From an uncultured Alteromonadaceae bacterium (lineage in GTDB: Bacteria; Pseudomonadota; Gammaproteobacteria; Enterobacterales; Alteromonadaceae), in NCBI GenBank assembly GCA_947501935.1, contig CANMXU010000007.1:101548-165547 (forward strand): a stretch of 64,000 bases of DNA, read 5' to 3'. The position numbers were made by a program, and so were the translations under genes. The notes beneath the pieces are model-generated. The model made no database searches, was not told the origin of the DNA, and saw only the letters and a program-made list of their open reading frames with translations. Every line of letters begins with the position of its first letter. Position 1 is the stretch's first letter. Shown here piece after piece: positions 1-8,807 of this stretch.

Positions 1-135
1 GCGCCGATGGAAGCAGAGTTCTTGAAATCTATTTTATCAAAGCAAGGTCAAAAGATTGTTGAGAAAGATGGTTATATTCCATTACCAGCGTCGGTAGTAG
101 CGAAAGAATTTAAAAAATTGGGTTTAAGTTTATAA
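1..135 (+). CDS. pstS: Phosphate ABC transporter substrate-binding protein, C-terminal end (partial)
   Basis: Only the last 44 codons are inside the window; the gene enters from the left edge in frame 1 and stops at TAA 133-135. The tail reads [14 protein letters not shown] then KDGYIPLPA, which is the conserved C-terminus of PstS-type periplasmic phosphate-binding proteins. It sits back to back with ppx and 14 kb away from pstCAB, so the phosphate-binding protein of this uptake system appears to be encoded apart from its permease genes. The identification rests on this short tail only; another COG0226 family member is possible. Confidence 0.7.
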   Translation, partial: APMEAEFLKSILSKQGQKIVEKDGYIPLPASVVAKEFKKLGLSL

Positions 136-163
136 CAACTTAACTAATAAAAAATGACTAATA

Positions 164-192
164 AAATGCCTGACTTGTTCAGGCATTTTTTT
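164..192. terminator. Rho-independent terminator between pstS-like gene and ppx
   Basis: Stem AATGCCTGA / TCAGGCATT with a short loop CTTGT, followed by a T run. It lies 30 bp after the pstS-like stop. The A run on the other side means it could also end ppx transcription arriving from the minus strand. Confidence 0.8.
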
Positions 193-226
193 GTTTAATT
201 TTTATTAAAGGGAAGGATAAATAAAA

Positions 227-1789
227 CTAAGGAAGTTCGTTTATGACGATGTTTAAATTTAAATCTACTTTTGCTAAATATTGTTGCTCATGAAAAAGCT
301 CGGTATCTACTAAAGGTCTTTCTAATAACCAAGATGGCTCGCAATTAAGGTTTATATCGTTGCTGGTATTGTTAAAGTTAAAGCTTAGGGTTGCTGGCGG
401 TTGCTTAGTTAATTGTCGTTGTTGATTTAGCAATACCGACAAGCGCAAGAGTATACATATACTCATTAATAGCTGGGGATCTAAACTGTACCAATCAAAC
501 TTTTCTGCAGCGGTAATCTTTTTTCTTTGGTTACCCACCAACCATGCCAAAGCCTGTTGTTGTTCTTCATTAAAGCCTGGAATATCAGCGTGCTTTAAAA
601 TATATTCGCCATGTTTTTGATAACCCGCAGGGTTAATATCTATGCCCAGCTCATGAATTTGAGCCGCCCAAATTAATAAGTTTTGGTAAATAGAACTTGG
701 GAATTTTATTTGTTTGCTTACATTTTGGTAAAAGCTTAAGGCTAGTTCACTGACTTTACTGGCATGGTTTTGGTCGATGCTAAAACGTATTGCTAAGCTA
801 TCAATGCTACGCTGGCGAATGTCGTTACAGCGCATTAAATCGAGTTGCTGATAAATTACCCCTTCTCTAAGTGCTTGCGGGCAATAATGCAGTTTATCAA
901 GTCCTAGCATTTCAAATAAAGCGATAAGAATAGCGACACCAGAGCATAAAATATCGCGACGGTTTTCTTTTAAGCCGTCTAACTGTATGTTCTGGGTTGA
1001 TTGTATTTTTATTAGTTTATTTTTAAGTTTGTGTAGCTGCGCGAGTTCAATAGGTTTAGTAATGGCTTGTGCTGCATTGATAATGTTGTATACGGTTTTA
1101 ATGGTGCCAGAAGTGCCAACTAGGTGTTGCCAGCCTTTTTTGTTAAAGCGTTTTATTATCGGCTCAATTTCATACTTTGCTTCATTAATCGCTTGTTTAA
1201 AACGTTTTGAACTGATTTTTTCATCAGGAAAAAACCGCTGCTGAAAGCTTACGCAGCCAATATTTAAACTGGCAACCGCCTTAATATTAAATTGCTCACC
1301 AATTACACATTCAGTACTGCCACCGCCAATATCAATAATTAATTGGCGTAAGCTAGCATCACTATTGTGGGCAACTCCTTGATAAATAAGGCGTGCTTCT
1401 TCGTGGCCGGAAATAATTTCTATATCAAAAGGGAATACCGCCTTTGCTGCTTTTAAAAATGTTTTAGCGTTGCTTGCTTGTCTTAGGGTATAAGTGGCGA
1501 CCACGCGAAAATTATCTTCAGATAAGTTAACTGTACTCGAGAGCAGGTTTGATAATGTTGCGAGCCCACGTTGAATGGCTTCATTACTTAAAACGTTATC
1601 GTCATTGAGGCCATCAGCTAATTTTACTTGGTATTTTTCGGTATGAAGAATTTGCAGATTGTTATTGCTAAGGCGAGCGTAAACATAATGAAAACTGTTT
1701 GAACCAATATCTAAAGCAGCAAAAAAACGCTCGTCGTTTTTGGCTAAGGTATCGTTAGAGTGAACTGTGGGTAACGCTTCATTGCTCAC
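227..1789 (-). CDS. ppx: Exopolyphosphatase / guanosine pentaphosphatase (Ppx/GppA)
   Basis: A 520-residue Ppx/GppA phosphatase that removes terminal phosphate from polyphosphate or pppGpp in the cytoplasm. The ASKHA-fold phosphate-binding motifs are visible: DIGSNSFH at about residue 27, IDIGGGSTE at about 153 and VGTSGT at about 223. The C-terminal half has the HD-like helical domain (IHELGIDI, KHGEYILKHADIPGF) that full-length Ppx and GppA share. It lies 59 bp downstream of ppk on the same strand, the usual polyphosphate operon order, so Ppx is a better call than GppA. Start ATG at 1789 follows an AGGAG-like ribosome binding site (GGAGAAAACC). Confidence 0.9.
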   Translation of the reverse strand: MSNEALPTVHSNDTLAKNDERFFAALDIGSNSFHYVYARLSNNNLQILHTEKYQVKLADGLNDDNVLSNEAIQRGLATLSNLLSSTVNLSEDNFRVVATYTLRQASNAKTFLKAAKAVFPFDIEIISGHEEARLIYQGVAHNSDASLRQLIIDIGGGSTECVIGEQFNIKAVASLNIGCVSFQQRFFPDEKISSKRFKQAINEAKYEIEPIIKRFNKKGWQHLVGTSGTIKTVYNIINAAQAITKPIELAQLHKLKNKLIKIQSTQNIQLDGLKENRRDILCSGVAILIALFEMLGLDKLHYCPQALREGVIYQQLDLMRCNDIRQRSIDSLAIRFSIDQNHASKVSELALSFYQNVSKQIKFPSSIYQNLLIWAAQIHELGIDINPAGYQKHGEYILKHADIPGFNEEQQQALAWLVGNQRKKITAAEKFDWYSLDPQLLMSICILLRLSVLLNQQRQLTKQPPATLSFNFNNTSNDINLNCEPSWLLERPLVDTELFHEQQYLAKVDLNLNIVINELP

Positions 1790-1848
1790 GGTTTTCTCCT
1801 GCTATATTTACTGGCTGGTTTCACGCATACATAACGTAGTTGCTTACA

Positions 1849-3960
1849 TCAGCTTTTTGAAAATATCAGTTCTTTCACATTCTGTTCTTCTTGGCTTAAG
1901 TATTCAAAAATAGCTAATTGTGAACGTAACTTTTTACCATTGCCACGAGCTACATAGCGATTATTTTGTGTTTGATTAATCACTCTCGCTTTGGTGGTAT
2001 CTTCAAAGTGTAAGTCAAGGGTGTGGATAATGCGTTTTTTTATGTTTTCATCGTAAATAGGGCAGGCGACTTCAACTCGATGATCAATATTTCTTTCCAT
2101 CCAGTCGCCAGAGCTGATAAATACTTGCTTATTTTTATTATTTTCAAAAACCATAACTCTAGGGTGCTCTAAAAATTGATCAACAATTGAAATGGCTTTG
2201 ATGTTTTCACTTTGGCCTTTTACTCCAGGAATAAGTGAGCACATTCCCCGCACGATAAGCTTAACTTTAACCCCTGCTTGGCTAGCGTTATATAGTTTGT
2301 TTATTAAGCCTTTATCAACTAGGTTGTTTACTTTTAAGGTGATCTCAGCCTTTATTTGTTGCTCAGCATTAGCGGTTTCATTGTCAATGAGCTGATACAA
2401 ACGTCGTCGGGAGGTTAAGGGAGATACTATTAGGTGGTTAAAGCGAAAGCGTTGATAGCTGTGCGAGATAAAAGAAAAGACCTGATTCACTTCTTGGCAA
2501 ATTTCTTTGTGCTTGGTAAACAAGGCAAAGTCAGTATATACCCGGGCATTATTTTCATGAAAGTTACCTGTGCCAATATGGGCGTAGTGTACTTTTTTGT
2601 CATGTTCTAAACGTGTTATTAAACACAGCTTTGAATGAATCTTTAAGGTGTCGATACCAAACTCAACATGAATGCCGGCGTCTTTCATTAACGTTGCCCA
2701 ATTAATATTGGCCTGCTCGTCGAAGCGCGCTCTTAGCTCGACCACCACGGTAACTTTTTTGCCATTTTTAACGGCTTCAATTAGTGAGTTAATAATGCGC
2801 GAGCCTTTTGCGACCCGGTAAATATTAATTTTAATGTCTAAAACATTGGGATCATAAGCAGCTTGCCTAATGAATTCAGTGAAATGACGAAATTTATAAT
2901 AAGGGTAATAGAGTAAAATATCTTGTTCGCTGATCGCTGCAAAAACTGAACTGTGGGCGATAAATTGTTGGGAGTCGAGTGCGGTAAACGTAGGTTTTTC
3001 TAAGTTTTTTCTGCCTAAGTTTGGAAACTGGGTAAAGTCTTTAAAGTTTCGATATTTAACACCAGCTTCAAGGTTATCTAAGGCTTTTATTTTTAGTGAC
3101 TTTTGTAAAAACTTAATCATGTAATCAGGCATGTTTTTGTCATAAACCAAACGTACCACATCGGCTTTTAGGCGCTGCTTGAGCCCTTTCGACATTTTAT
3201 CTAATAAGCTTTTATCTAATTCATCAGTGAGGTTGTAATCGGCATCACGGGTAAGCTTTATTGAAAAGGCGTCAATGTGCTGGTAATCAAAAAAATCTTC
3301 AAAAATATCATCAATAAAGTACTTAACAATATCGTCTAATAAGACGATATATTTTTCTTTTTTGCTGCCTCTATTCGGTAATATGATGAAACGTTGTTCT
3401 TCTTCGCAAGGGATTTCCACCAGCGAAAATTGTATTTTTTTATCATCTTTTAATGCGGTTAAAAAATAAATTCCATTGTCATCAATACAATCTGCTAAAC
3501 GGGTGGTGGAATTGATAATAATAGGGGTAATGTGGCGAATAATACGGTTATCAAAATATTGCTTTAACCATTGGCGTTGATGCGCGCTAAGTTGATTAGT
3601 GAAAGAGTCTTCTTGGCCGTTGTTAAAAATAACATGAATATGATATTGATTTAGCTCATCAAAAATGTTGTCGGCGATGTCTTTGAATTTAGTTGTTAAG
3701 CTGTTTACTTTGCTATTAATATTGCTAAGTAAAGTACCACGATGACTATTTACTTTGCCTTTGGCGGTATCAACCAATACTTGCCGGCGGATATTGGCAA
3801 CCCGTACCCGAAAAAACTCATCTAAATTAGCAGAATAAATACCAAGAAATTTAATGCGTTCAACAATAGGGACTGATTTATCATCAGCTTCTTGTAAAAC
3901 ACGTTCGTTAAAGGCTAGCCAACTGAGTTCTTTATCAAAATAGAGGGAGCTATGAGGCAT
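1849..3960 (-). CDS. ppk1: Polyphosphate kinase 1
   Basis: A 703-residue PPK1, the enzyme that reversibly polymerises the gamma phosphate of ATP into polyphosphate. The N-terminal domain begins with the typical FDKELSWLAFNERVLQEA and the segment SANLDEFFRVRVA. The two PLD-like catalytic motifs are present: IHSKLCLITR, carrying the autophosphorylated histidine, and IDHRVEVACPI near residue 600. Length matches the family (about 690-720). It precedes ppx on the same strand. I found no convincing Pho box in the 149 bp upstream. Confidence 0.95.
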   Translation of the reverse strand: MPHSSLYFDKELSWLAFNERVLQEADDKSVPIVERIKFLGIYSANLDEFFRVRVANIRRQVLVDTAKGKVNSHRGTLLSNINSKVNSLTTKFKDIADNIFDELNQYHIHVIFNNGQEDSFTNQLSAHQRQWLKQYFDNRIIRHITPIIINSTTRLADCIDDNGIYFLTALKDDKKIQFSLVEIPCEEEQRFIILPNRGSKKEKYIVLLDDIVKYFIDDIFEDFFDYQHIDAFSIKLTRDADYNLTDELDKSLLDKMSKGLKQRLKADVVRLVYDKNMPDYMIKFLQKSLKIKALDNLEAGVKYRNFKDFTQFPNLGRKNLEKPTFTALDSQQFIAHSSVFAAISEQDILLYYPYYKFRHFTEFIRQAAYDPNVLDIKINIYRVAKGSRIINSLIEAVKNGKKVTVVVELRARFDEQANINWATLMKDAGIHVEFGIDTLKIHSKLCLITRLEHDKKVHYAHIGTGNFHENNARVYTDFALFTKHKEICQEVNQVFSFISHSYQRFRFNHLIVSPLTSRRRLYQLIDNETANAEQQIKAEITLKVNNLVDKGLINKLYNASQAGVKVKLIVRGMCSLIPGVKGQSENIKAISIVDQFLEHPRVMVFENNKNKQVFISSGDWMERNIDHRVEVACPIYDENIKKRIIHTLDLHFEDTTKARVINQTQNNRYVARGNGKKLRSQLAIFEYLSQEEQNVKELIFSKS

Positions 3961-4109
3961 TGTTCAACATCCTAATAAATCAACTTAATGTGAATTAGAA
4001 AGATATATCTAAACTGTTACAACAATAATACCAGCGTTATGGAATTTGAGCTTTGCTCTCAATTATACGAGGTTAAAGCTCAACGACTCTAATTACTAAC
4101 GCTTAATTA

Positions 4110-4607
4110 TTAACGTGAAATATCTACCATTAAATCGTCAGCTAAGTTTTCTAAGGCATCAATCAAGGTGTCGGTATTGTCTTCACTTACCGAGATAGTC
4201 GCTTTGGCTTTAAAAAGCTCCTGACCACTATGGGCAGCACTTTCTTGAGTACTAACAAGTTTGAGTAAATTGCCACCTTGTTGGTGAATAGTTGATGAAA
4301 TTTCTTGCACAATACCAGCTCGATCATTCGCTGTTAGCTCTAAAACAATGCTTGGGCTTTGTTTTTTATGATCGGCAGTGGTAACTTTACTAACCGCTTC
4401 AAGCTCACTAATTTGATTAACTTCATCAATTAAAGCTTGGGTATTTTCAGCATTTACTGAAATTTCAATTACACCAGCAAAGGTATTTGATAAGTGATGC
4501 ATGCTACTGGCTTGCCAGTTGCCTTGATACTTTTTAACGATATTCGATAATGTGTCTACAAGTCCTGGACGGTCAGGGCTAACAAAAGAGATCACAAGAT
4601 TGTTCAT
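4110..4607 (-). CDS. ACT-domain protein, GcvR-like regulator
   Basis: A 165-residue protein built of two ACT domains. Residues about 1-80 begin VISFVSPDRPGLVDTL and residues about 88-165 contain ELTANDRAGIVQEIS; both show the ligand-sensing D-R-x-G-x-V signature. This is the architecture of the glycine cleavage repressor GcvR and related amino-acid-binding regulators, which have no DNA-binding domain and act through a partner. No gcvA or gcv genes are nearby, so the glycine link is family knowledge rather than local evidence. Confidence 0.75.
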   Translation of the reverse strand: MNNLVISFVSPDRPGLVDTLSNIVKKYQGNWQASSMHHLSNTFAGVIEISVNAENTQALIDEVNQISELEAVSKVTTADHKKQSPSIVLELTANDRAGIVQEISSTIHQQGGNLLKLVSTQESAAHSGQELFKAKATISVSEDNTDTLIDALENLADDLMVDISR

Positions 4608-4673
4608 AAAGGGTCCTTAACAAAAAATAAAATGTGGTTAATTGGCGTCATATTTTAGAGGGGAAATAATGAA

Positions 4674-5039
4674 TTATTCAGCTGAACCACTCAGTTGAGA
4701 AAGCTCCCTATTTAGCTGACTTTCATCGCCTAAATTGAGTTCAACTAAACGTCTTAACAAGGTAATACTGTCAATGTCTATGGCATTACAGCGAAGACCA
4801 GTTTCACCATTTTCTTGATGTACTATAGCTACGTGCATAACAACTTCGTCAATATCATCGTTTAAACTAAAACTTAATACACCAAGCTTATTAATGATCG
4901 GCTGTTCACTTTCAGGGGTCTTAATTAATGCCCCGTTGAGTGATATATCAAGCATAGAAACAGGATACTGCTGCTCATTCACTTCGAGAGTGGCGTTAAT
5001 TGCAAATAATATCCGAGTAAATTGACGTCTGTTTTCCAT
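4674..5039 (-). CDS. PilZ domain protein (c-di-GMP receptor)
   Basis: A 121-residue single-domain protein. The N-terminal RRQFTR supplies the RxxxR arginines and DISLNGALI supplies the D/NxSxxG motif, the two signatures that bind c-di-GMP in PilZ domains. It has no signal peptide and no membrane segment, so it should be a soluble adaptor. It lies 66 bp upstream of the GcvR-like gene on the same strand. Given at least four GGDEF/EAL proteins in the window, it is a plausible effector, but its partner cannot be told from sequence. Confidence 0.85.
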   Translation of the reverse strand: MENRRQFTRILFAINATLEVNEQQYPVSMLDISLNGALIKTPESEQPIINKLGVLSFSLNDDIDEVVMHVAIVHQENGETGLRCNAIDIDSITLLRRLVELNLGDESQLNRELSQLSGSAE

Positions 5040-5092
5040 TGCTCATCATCATATGGGTTTTACATACCCTTAGCATAGACCTCTTTTAAAAA

Positions 5093-5128
5093 AAAGGCAC
5101 CTTAAACAGTAGTTAAGATGCCTTTTTT
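5093..5128. terminator. Terminator downstream of ettA
   Basis: AAGGCACCTTAA pairs imperfectly with TTAAGATGCCTT around the loop ACAGTAG, with A and T runs on the two sides. It sits 17 bp after the ettA stop on the minus strand and looks bidirectional. Confidence 0.7.
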
Positions 5129-5144
5129 ACGATCTATAACCTAA

Positions 5145-6824
5145 TTAGCTAATACGTTTATATTTAATTCTATGTGGTTGTACTGCTGCAGAACCTAAGG
5201 TTTTTTTCAACCATTCGTCGTATTCGGTGAAGTTACCTTCGAAGAAGTTAACTTGGCCTTCATCACGATAATCTAAAATATGGGTGGCGATACGATCTAA
5301 GAACCAGCGATCATGAGAAATAACCATGGCACAGCCTGGAAATTCTAATAACGCTTCTTCTAGGGCACGTAAGGTTTCCACGTCTAAGTCATTGGTTGGT
5401 TCATCAAGCAGTAATAAGTTACCACCGGTTTTCACTAACTTAGCTAAATGTACGCGGTTACGCTCACCACCTGATAAGTCTTTAATGAATTTTTGTTGGT
5501 CGTTACCTTTGAAGTTAAAACGGCTCACATAAGCGCGGCTTGGCACTTGGTAAGTGCCAATTTCAATAATGTCGTTGCCTTCAGAAATTTCTTGGAACAC
5601 CGTATTATTGCCGTCCATGTCGTCACGGAACTGGTCAACACTAGCAAGCTTCACGGTATCGCCAAGTTCAGCGCTGCCGGAGTTGGCTTTTTCTGCACCT
5701 GAAAGTATTTTAAATAAGGTTGATTTACCCGCACCGTTAGCGCCGATAATACCAACAATTGCGCCTTTAGGAACGCTAAAGCTTAAATCGTCAATTAATA
5801 CACGATCATCGAATGACTTAGTTAAGCTGTTAACTTCCAATACTTTATCACCTAAACGTGGCCCAGGTGGAATGTATAATTCGTTGGTTTCATTTCGTTT
5901 TTGATGATCTTGATTGTTCAACTCTTCAAAACGCGCCATACGGGCTTTGCTTTTTGACTGGCGTGCTTTTGGATTTGAACGTACCCACTCAAGCTCTTGC
6001 TTAATGGTTTTTTGTAGGGCATTTTCGCTTTTACTTTCTTGCTCTAAACGCGCATCTTTTTGCTCAAGCCATGAAGAATAATTGCCTTCCCACGGAATAC
6101 CATAGCCACGGTCAAGCTCTAAAATCCAGCCGGCTACGTTATCTAAGAAGTATCTATCATGGGTGATAGCAACAACAGTGCCCGAATAATCATGTAAGAA
6201 ACGCTCTAACCAGGCAACCGACTCAGCATCTAAATGGTTGGTTGGTTCGTCGAGTAATAACATGTCAGGCTTTTGCAATAGTAGGTGACATAAAGCAACA
6301 CGGCGACGTTCACCACCACTTAGTACGGCAATTTTTTGATCCCAAGGTGGCAGGCGAAGGGCGTCAGCAGCGCGCTCTAGGGCATTTTCAATATTATGAC
6401 CATCGTGGGCATTAATAATATCTTCTAACTGACCTTGCTCTTTCGCTAGTGCGTCAAAGTCAGCACCTTCTTCGGCATATTCGTTATAGACTTGATCAAG
6501 ACGATTCATGGCATCTTTTACAACCGATACTGCGCTTTCTACCACTTCACGAACGGTTTTGCTTTCATCAAGTTGTGGCTCTTGCGGCAAGTAGCCAATA
6601 TTGGTACCGGCTAATGCTTTTGCTTCACCTTCAAACTCTTTATCAACACCAGCCATTATGCGTAGTAGGGTTGATTTACCAGAGCCGTTTAAACCTAAAA
6701 CACCAATTTTTGCGCCAGGGAAAAATGACAAAGAAATATCTTTTAAAATAGTACGTTTAGGAGGAACTACTTTAGATACTCGGTTCATCGACATGATGAA
6801 TTTATCAGGTAGTGGCTGAGCCAT
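5145..6824 (-). CDS. ettA: Energy-dependent translational throttle protein EttA (ABC-F ATPase)
   Basis: A 559-residue soluble ABC-F protein that binds the ribosomal E site and gates the first elongation step by cellular energy state. It has two ABC cassettes: the first has Walker A GLNGSGKST, signature LSGGERRRVAL and Walker B LLLDEPTNHLD; the second has GANGAGKST, LSGGERNRVHLA and LLLDEPTNDLD. The segment KVVPPKRTILKDISLSF at the N-terminus and the arm and linker lengths fit EttA rather than Uup or YheS. Length is close to the E. coli protein (555). The extreme C-terminus (QPHRIKYKRIS) is its usual basic tail. It is a single transcription unit. Confidence 0.95.
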   Translation of the reverse strand: MAQPLPDKFIMSMNRVSKVVPPKRTILKDISLSFFPGAKIGVLGLNGSGKSTLLRIMAGVDKEFEGEAKALAGTNIGYLPQEPQLDESKTVREVVESAVSVVKDAMNRLDQVYNEYAEEGADFDALAKEQGQLEDIINAHDGHNIENALERAADALRLPPWDQKIAVLSGGERRRVALCHLLLQKPDMLLLDEPTNHLDAESVAWLERFLHDYSGTVVAITHDRYFLDNVAGWILELDRGYGIPWEGNYSSWLEQKDARLEQESKSENALQKTIKQELEWVRSNPKARQSKSKARMARFEELNNQDHQKRNETNELYIPPGPRLGDKVLEVNSLTKSFDDRVLIDDLSFSVPKGAIVGIIGANGAGKSTLFKILSGAEKANSGSAELGDTVKLASVDQFRDDMDGNNTVFQEISEGNDIIEIGTYQVPSRAYVSRFNFKGNDQQKFIKDLSGGERNRVHLAKLVKTGGNLLLLDEPTNDLDVETLRALEEALLEFPGCAMVISHDRWFLDRIATHILDYRDEGQVNFFEGNFTEYDEWLKKTLGSAAVQPHRIKYKRIS

Positions 6825-6907
6825 ATGAAAACCTTTTTGTTAGACTAAATTGAATTGCGGTTATTTTAGGTTAATAGGCAGGGATTAAGCAAATGGCATT
6901 CAGTTAT

Positions 6908-8806
6908 TTATGATATATGTGCTATTTCTTTAGAGTTTAAGGTTTTTTCAAAGTTTTGTTTCGTTAATGCCGGCGACCAAAAGTTTCCTTGACCTAAGTC
7001 GCAACCATAGCTTTTCAGTAATGCACAGGTTTGTTTATTTTCGACATCATCGCCAATATTGATAAAGCCAATGCTATGACTTAACTGCACTAAAGATTTA
7101 ACTATCTGTTGATGCGGCTCTGATGCTAATAGTTGATTAATCAGCGACGGTGCTATTTTTACTATGGAAATATTAAATTGACTTAAGACATGAATATTAG
7201 AATAGCCATAACCAAAATTATCAATGGCTAAGCGAATACCTTTTGCATGCAATTTGCGGAGCTGATTTTTGATATGGTCTATATCATCTGTTATCACTGA
7301 CTCATTGATGGTTAAAGTTAAAAAGCGAGCGTCTAATTTGTGCTCTTGTAGGGCCTTAAATACTATATGCGGCAGGTTTCCGCGCCTAAAATCTATAGCG
7401 GAAAGGTTAACCGCAATAGTTAAGTCATCATAGCCTTGTTGATGCCAATGGGCGCAGGTTTGGCAAGCTTGATTAATTGCCCATTTGTTTAGCTCTGTGA
7501 TCAGGCCAGATGTTTCTGCGCTGTGGATAAATTCTTTTGCCAATAAAGTCGAAAATCCAGGGCGATGCCATTTTATTTGCGCCTCAGCGGCCACTATTTG
7601 TTCAGTAACTAAATCAACACGACCTTGATAAAACAATTCAAATTCATTATTTTTTAGCGCCTGCTTTAGGGCGGTCATTAATTCAATGTCATGCTTTTTT
7701 TGTTCGGTAATGCTTGAGTCATAAAAGTGATAACTGTTAACTTTTTTATTCGCTGTTTGATGCAAGGTTAAGTGAGCTTTTTGTAATAATTCATTTAAAT
7801 CAGTGCCGTTTGTTGGCGCAATGGCAATACCGATAGAAGTGAACAGCTCAATTTCATAATCGTTGACCTGAAAGGGCAAGCTTAGCGCTTGAATGAGTTG
7901 TTCTTGAAACATTGATAATGCTTGTTGATTTTGTGCACGTTTAATAATGACCAACTCTGCGGCTTTGAAGTGGAAAATGCTCGCTTGTTCTTTTTCAAGT
8001 AATAATAACCGAGTGCTTAACTCTGTTAATAAAAGATCACCAATATCATGCCCTAAGGTATTATTTATCTCGCGAAAGTTGTGCACATCTAAACTCATAA
8101 CAGCCAAGCTCTTACTGGTATTATTAATACTTGCAAGTAACGCTGGGTATAGCTGTTCGCAACGGTGTTCATTAGGTAAGTGGGTAAGTGAATTGAAGTA
8201 AATAAGCTGATTATTGGTACTAATTTGCTCTTCTAAAAGGATGTTTTTTTTGCTGATCCAGATATAGGCTTTTTTCATGTCTTTAACAAAGAAAAAGGTT
8301 ACCAGTGAAAAAAAGCTAATGGTTATGCTCAAATCAACCGCATGAATACTATAAGAGCGCAAAGAGAAGCTGTTGGTTGAAATCCAATGGTGGTGGTGAG
8401 CAAAAAGGAAAAAGCCGATCATGGCCATCATAAATAGATAGAGCGGCACAGAAAGTAGTGCTGATCCCAAAAAAAATGACAACATTAAAACACAAGGAAA
8501 AACAATAAGCGCAGAGTCAAGTAAGCCTGAATTTATCCAAGCAAAATAGCATGCGAGTATGGTAATACTCCATAAAGTTAAACCAATAACAATATCGACA
8601 GTGTCAGGTTCAGCCCAATAATAAAGGAAACCATAAAACCCTAAACTTAGTAAAAGAGCGACCTCTACAGGGTTAAATGTAGTAAAAATTAGTTCATTGA
8701 TAAATAGAAAGCCAATAGCTAAGTGCAAGGTTATCAGCATGCCTTTTAAGCGAACTAATTTTTTATTGTAGTAATAGGCATAATATTCTTGTTTATTTTT
8801 TTGCAT
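6908..8806 (-). CDS. Membrane protein with degenerate GGDEF and EAL domains
   Basis: A 632-residue protein, last gene of a four-gene operon. I place the start at ATG 8806, just after the TGA of the upstream gene and behind an AAGG ribosome binding site, not at the longer reading upstream. Residues about 20-180 hold about six hydrophobic helices (MASE-like). The GGDEF domain follows, but its active-site loop reads FKAAELV in place of GGDEF. The EAL domain also looks decayed: AEAQIKW for EAL, DNFGYGYS for DDFGTGYS, KIAPSL for KIDxSF, GDDVEN for AEGVE. It is therefore probably not an enzyme but a c-di-GMP-binding or protein-binding partner, as in LapD or CsrD. Confidence 0.85.
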   Translation of the reverse strand: MQKNKQEYYAYYYNKKLVRLKGMLITLHLAIGFLFINELIFTTFNPVEVALLLSLGFYGFLYYWAEPDTVDIVIGLTLWSITILACYFAWINSGLLDSALIVFPCVLMLSFFLGSALLSVPLYLFMMAMIGFFLFAHHHHWISTNSFSLRSYSIHAVDLSITISFFSLVTFFFVKDMKKAYIWISKKNILLEEQISTNNQLIYFNSLTHLPNEHRCEQLYPALLASINNTSKSLAVMSLDVHNFREINNTLGHDIGDLLLTELSTRLLLLEKEQASIFHFKAAELVIIKRAQNQQALSMFQEQLIQALSLPFQVNDYEIELFTSIGIAIAPTNGTDLNELLQKAHLTLHQTANKKVNSYHFYDSSITEQKKHDIELMTALKQALKNNEFELFYQGRVDLVTEQIVAAEAQIKWHRPGFSTLLAKEFIHSAETSGLITELNKWAINQACQTCAHWHQQGYDDLTIAVNLSAIDFRRGNLPHIVFKALQEHKLDARFLTLTINESVITDDIDHIKNQLRKLHAKGIRLAIDNFGYGYSNIHVLSQFNISIVKIAPSLINQLLASEPHQQIVKSLVQLSHSIGFINIGDDVENKQTCALLKSYGCDLGQGNFWSPALTKQNFEKTLNSKEIAHIS

Positions 8807-8807
8807 T

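Noticed and set aside
4030..4075. Hairpin TTGAGAGC-AAA-GCTCAA (minus strand) upstream of ppk
   Set aside because: Short stem, no T run, and no Pho box nearby; nothing to link it to regulation.
5326..6819. Several plus-strand open frames within ettA
   Set aside because: They are antisense shadows of a strongly conserved ABC-F gene; no independent start signals or family features.
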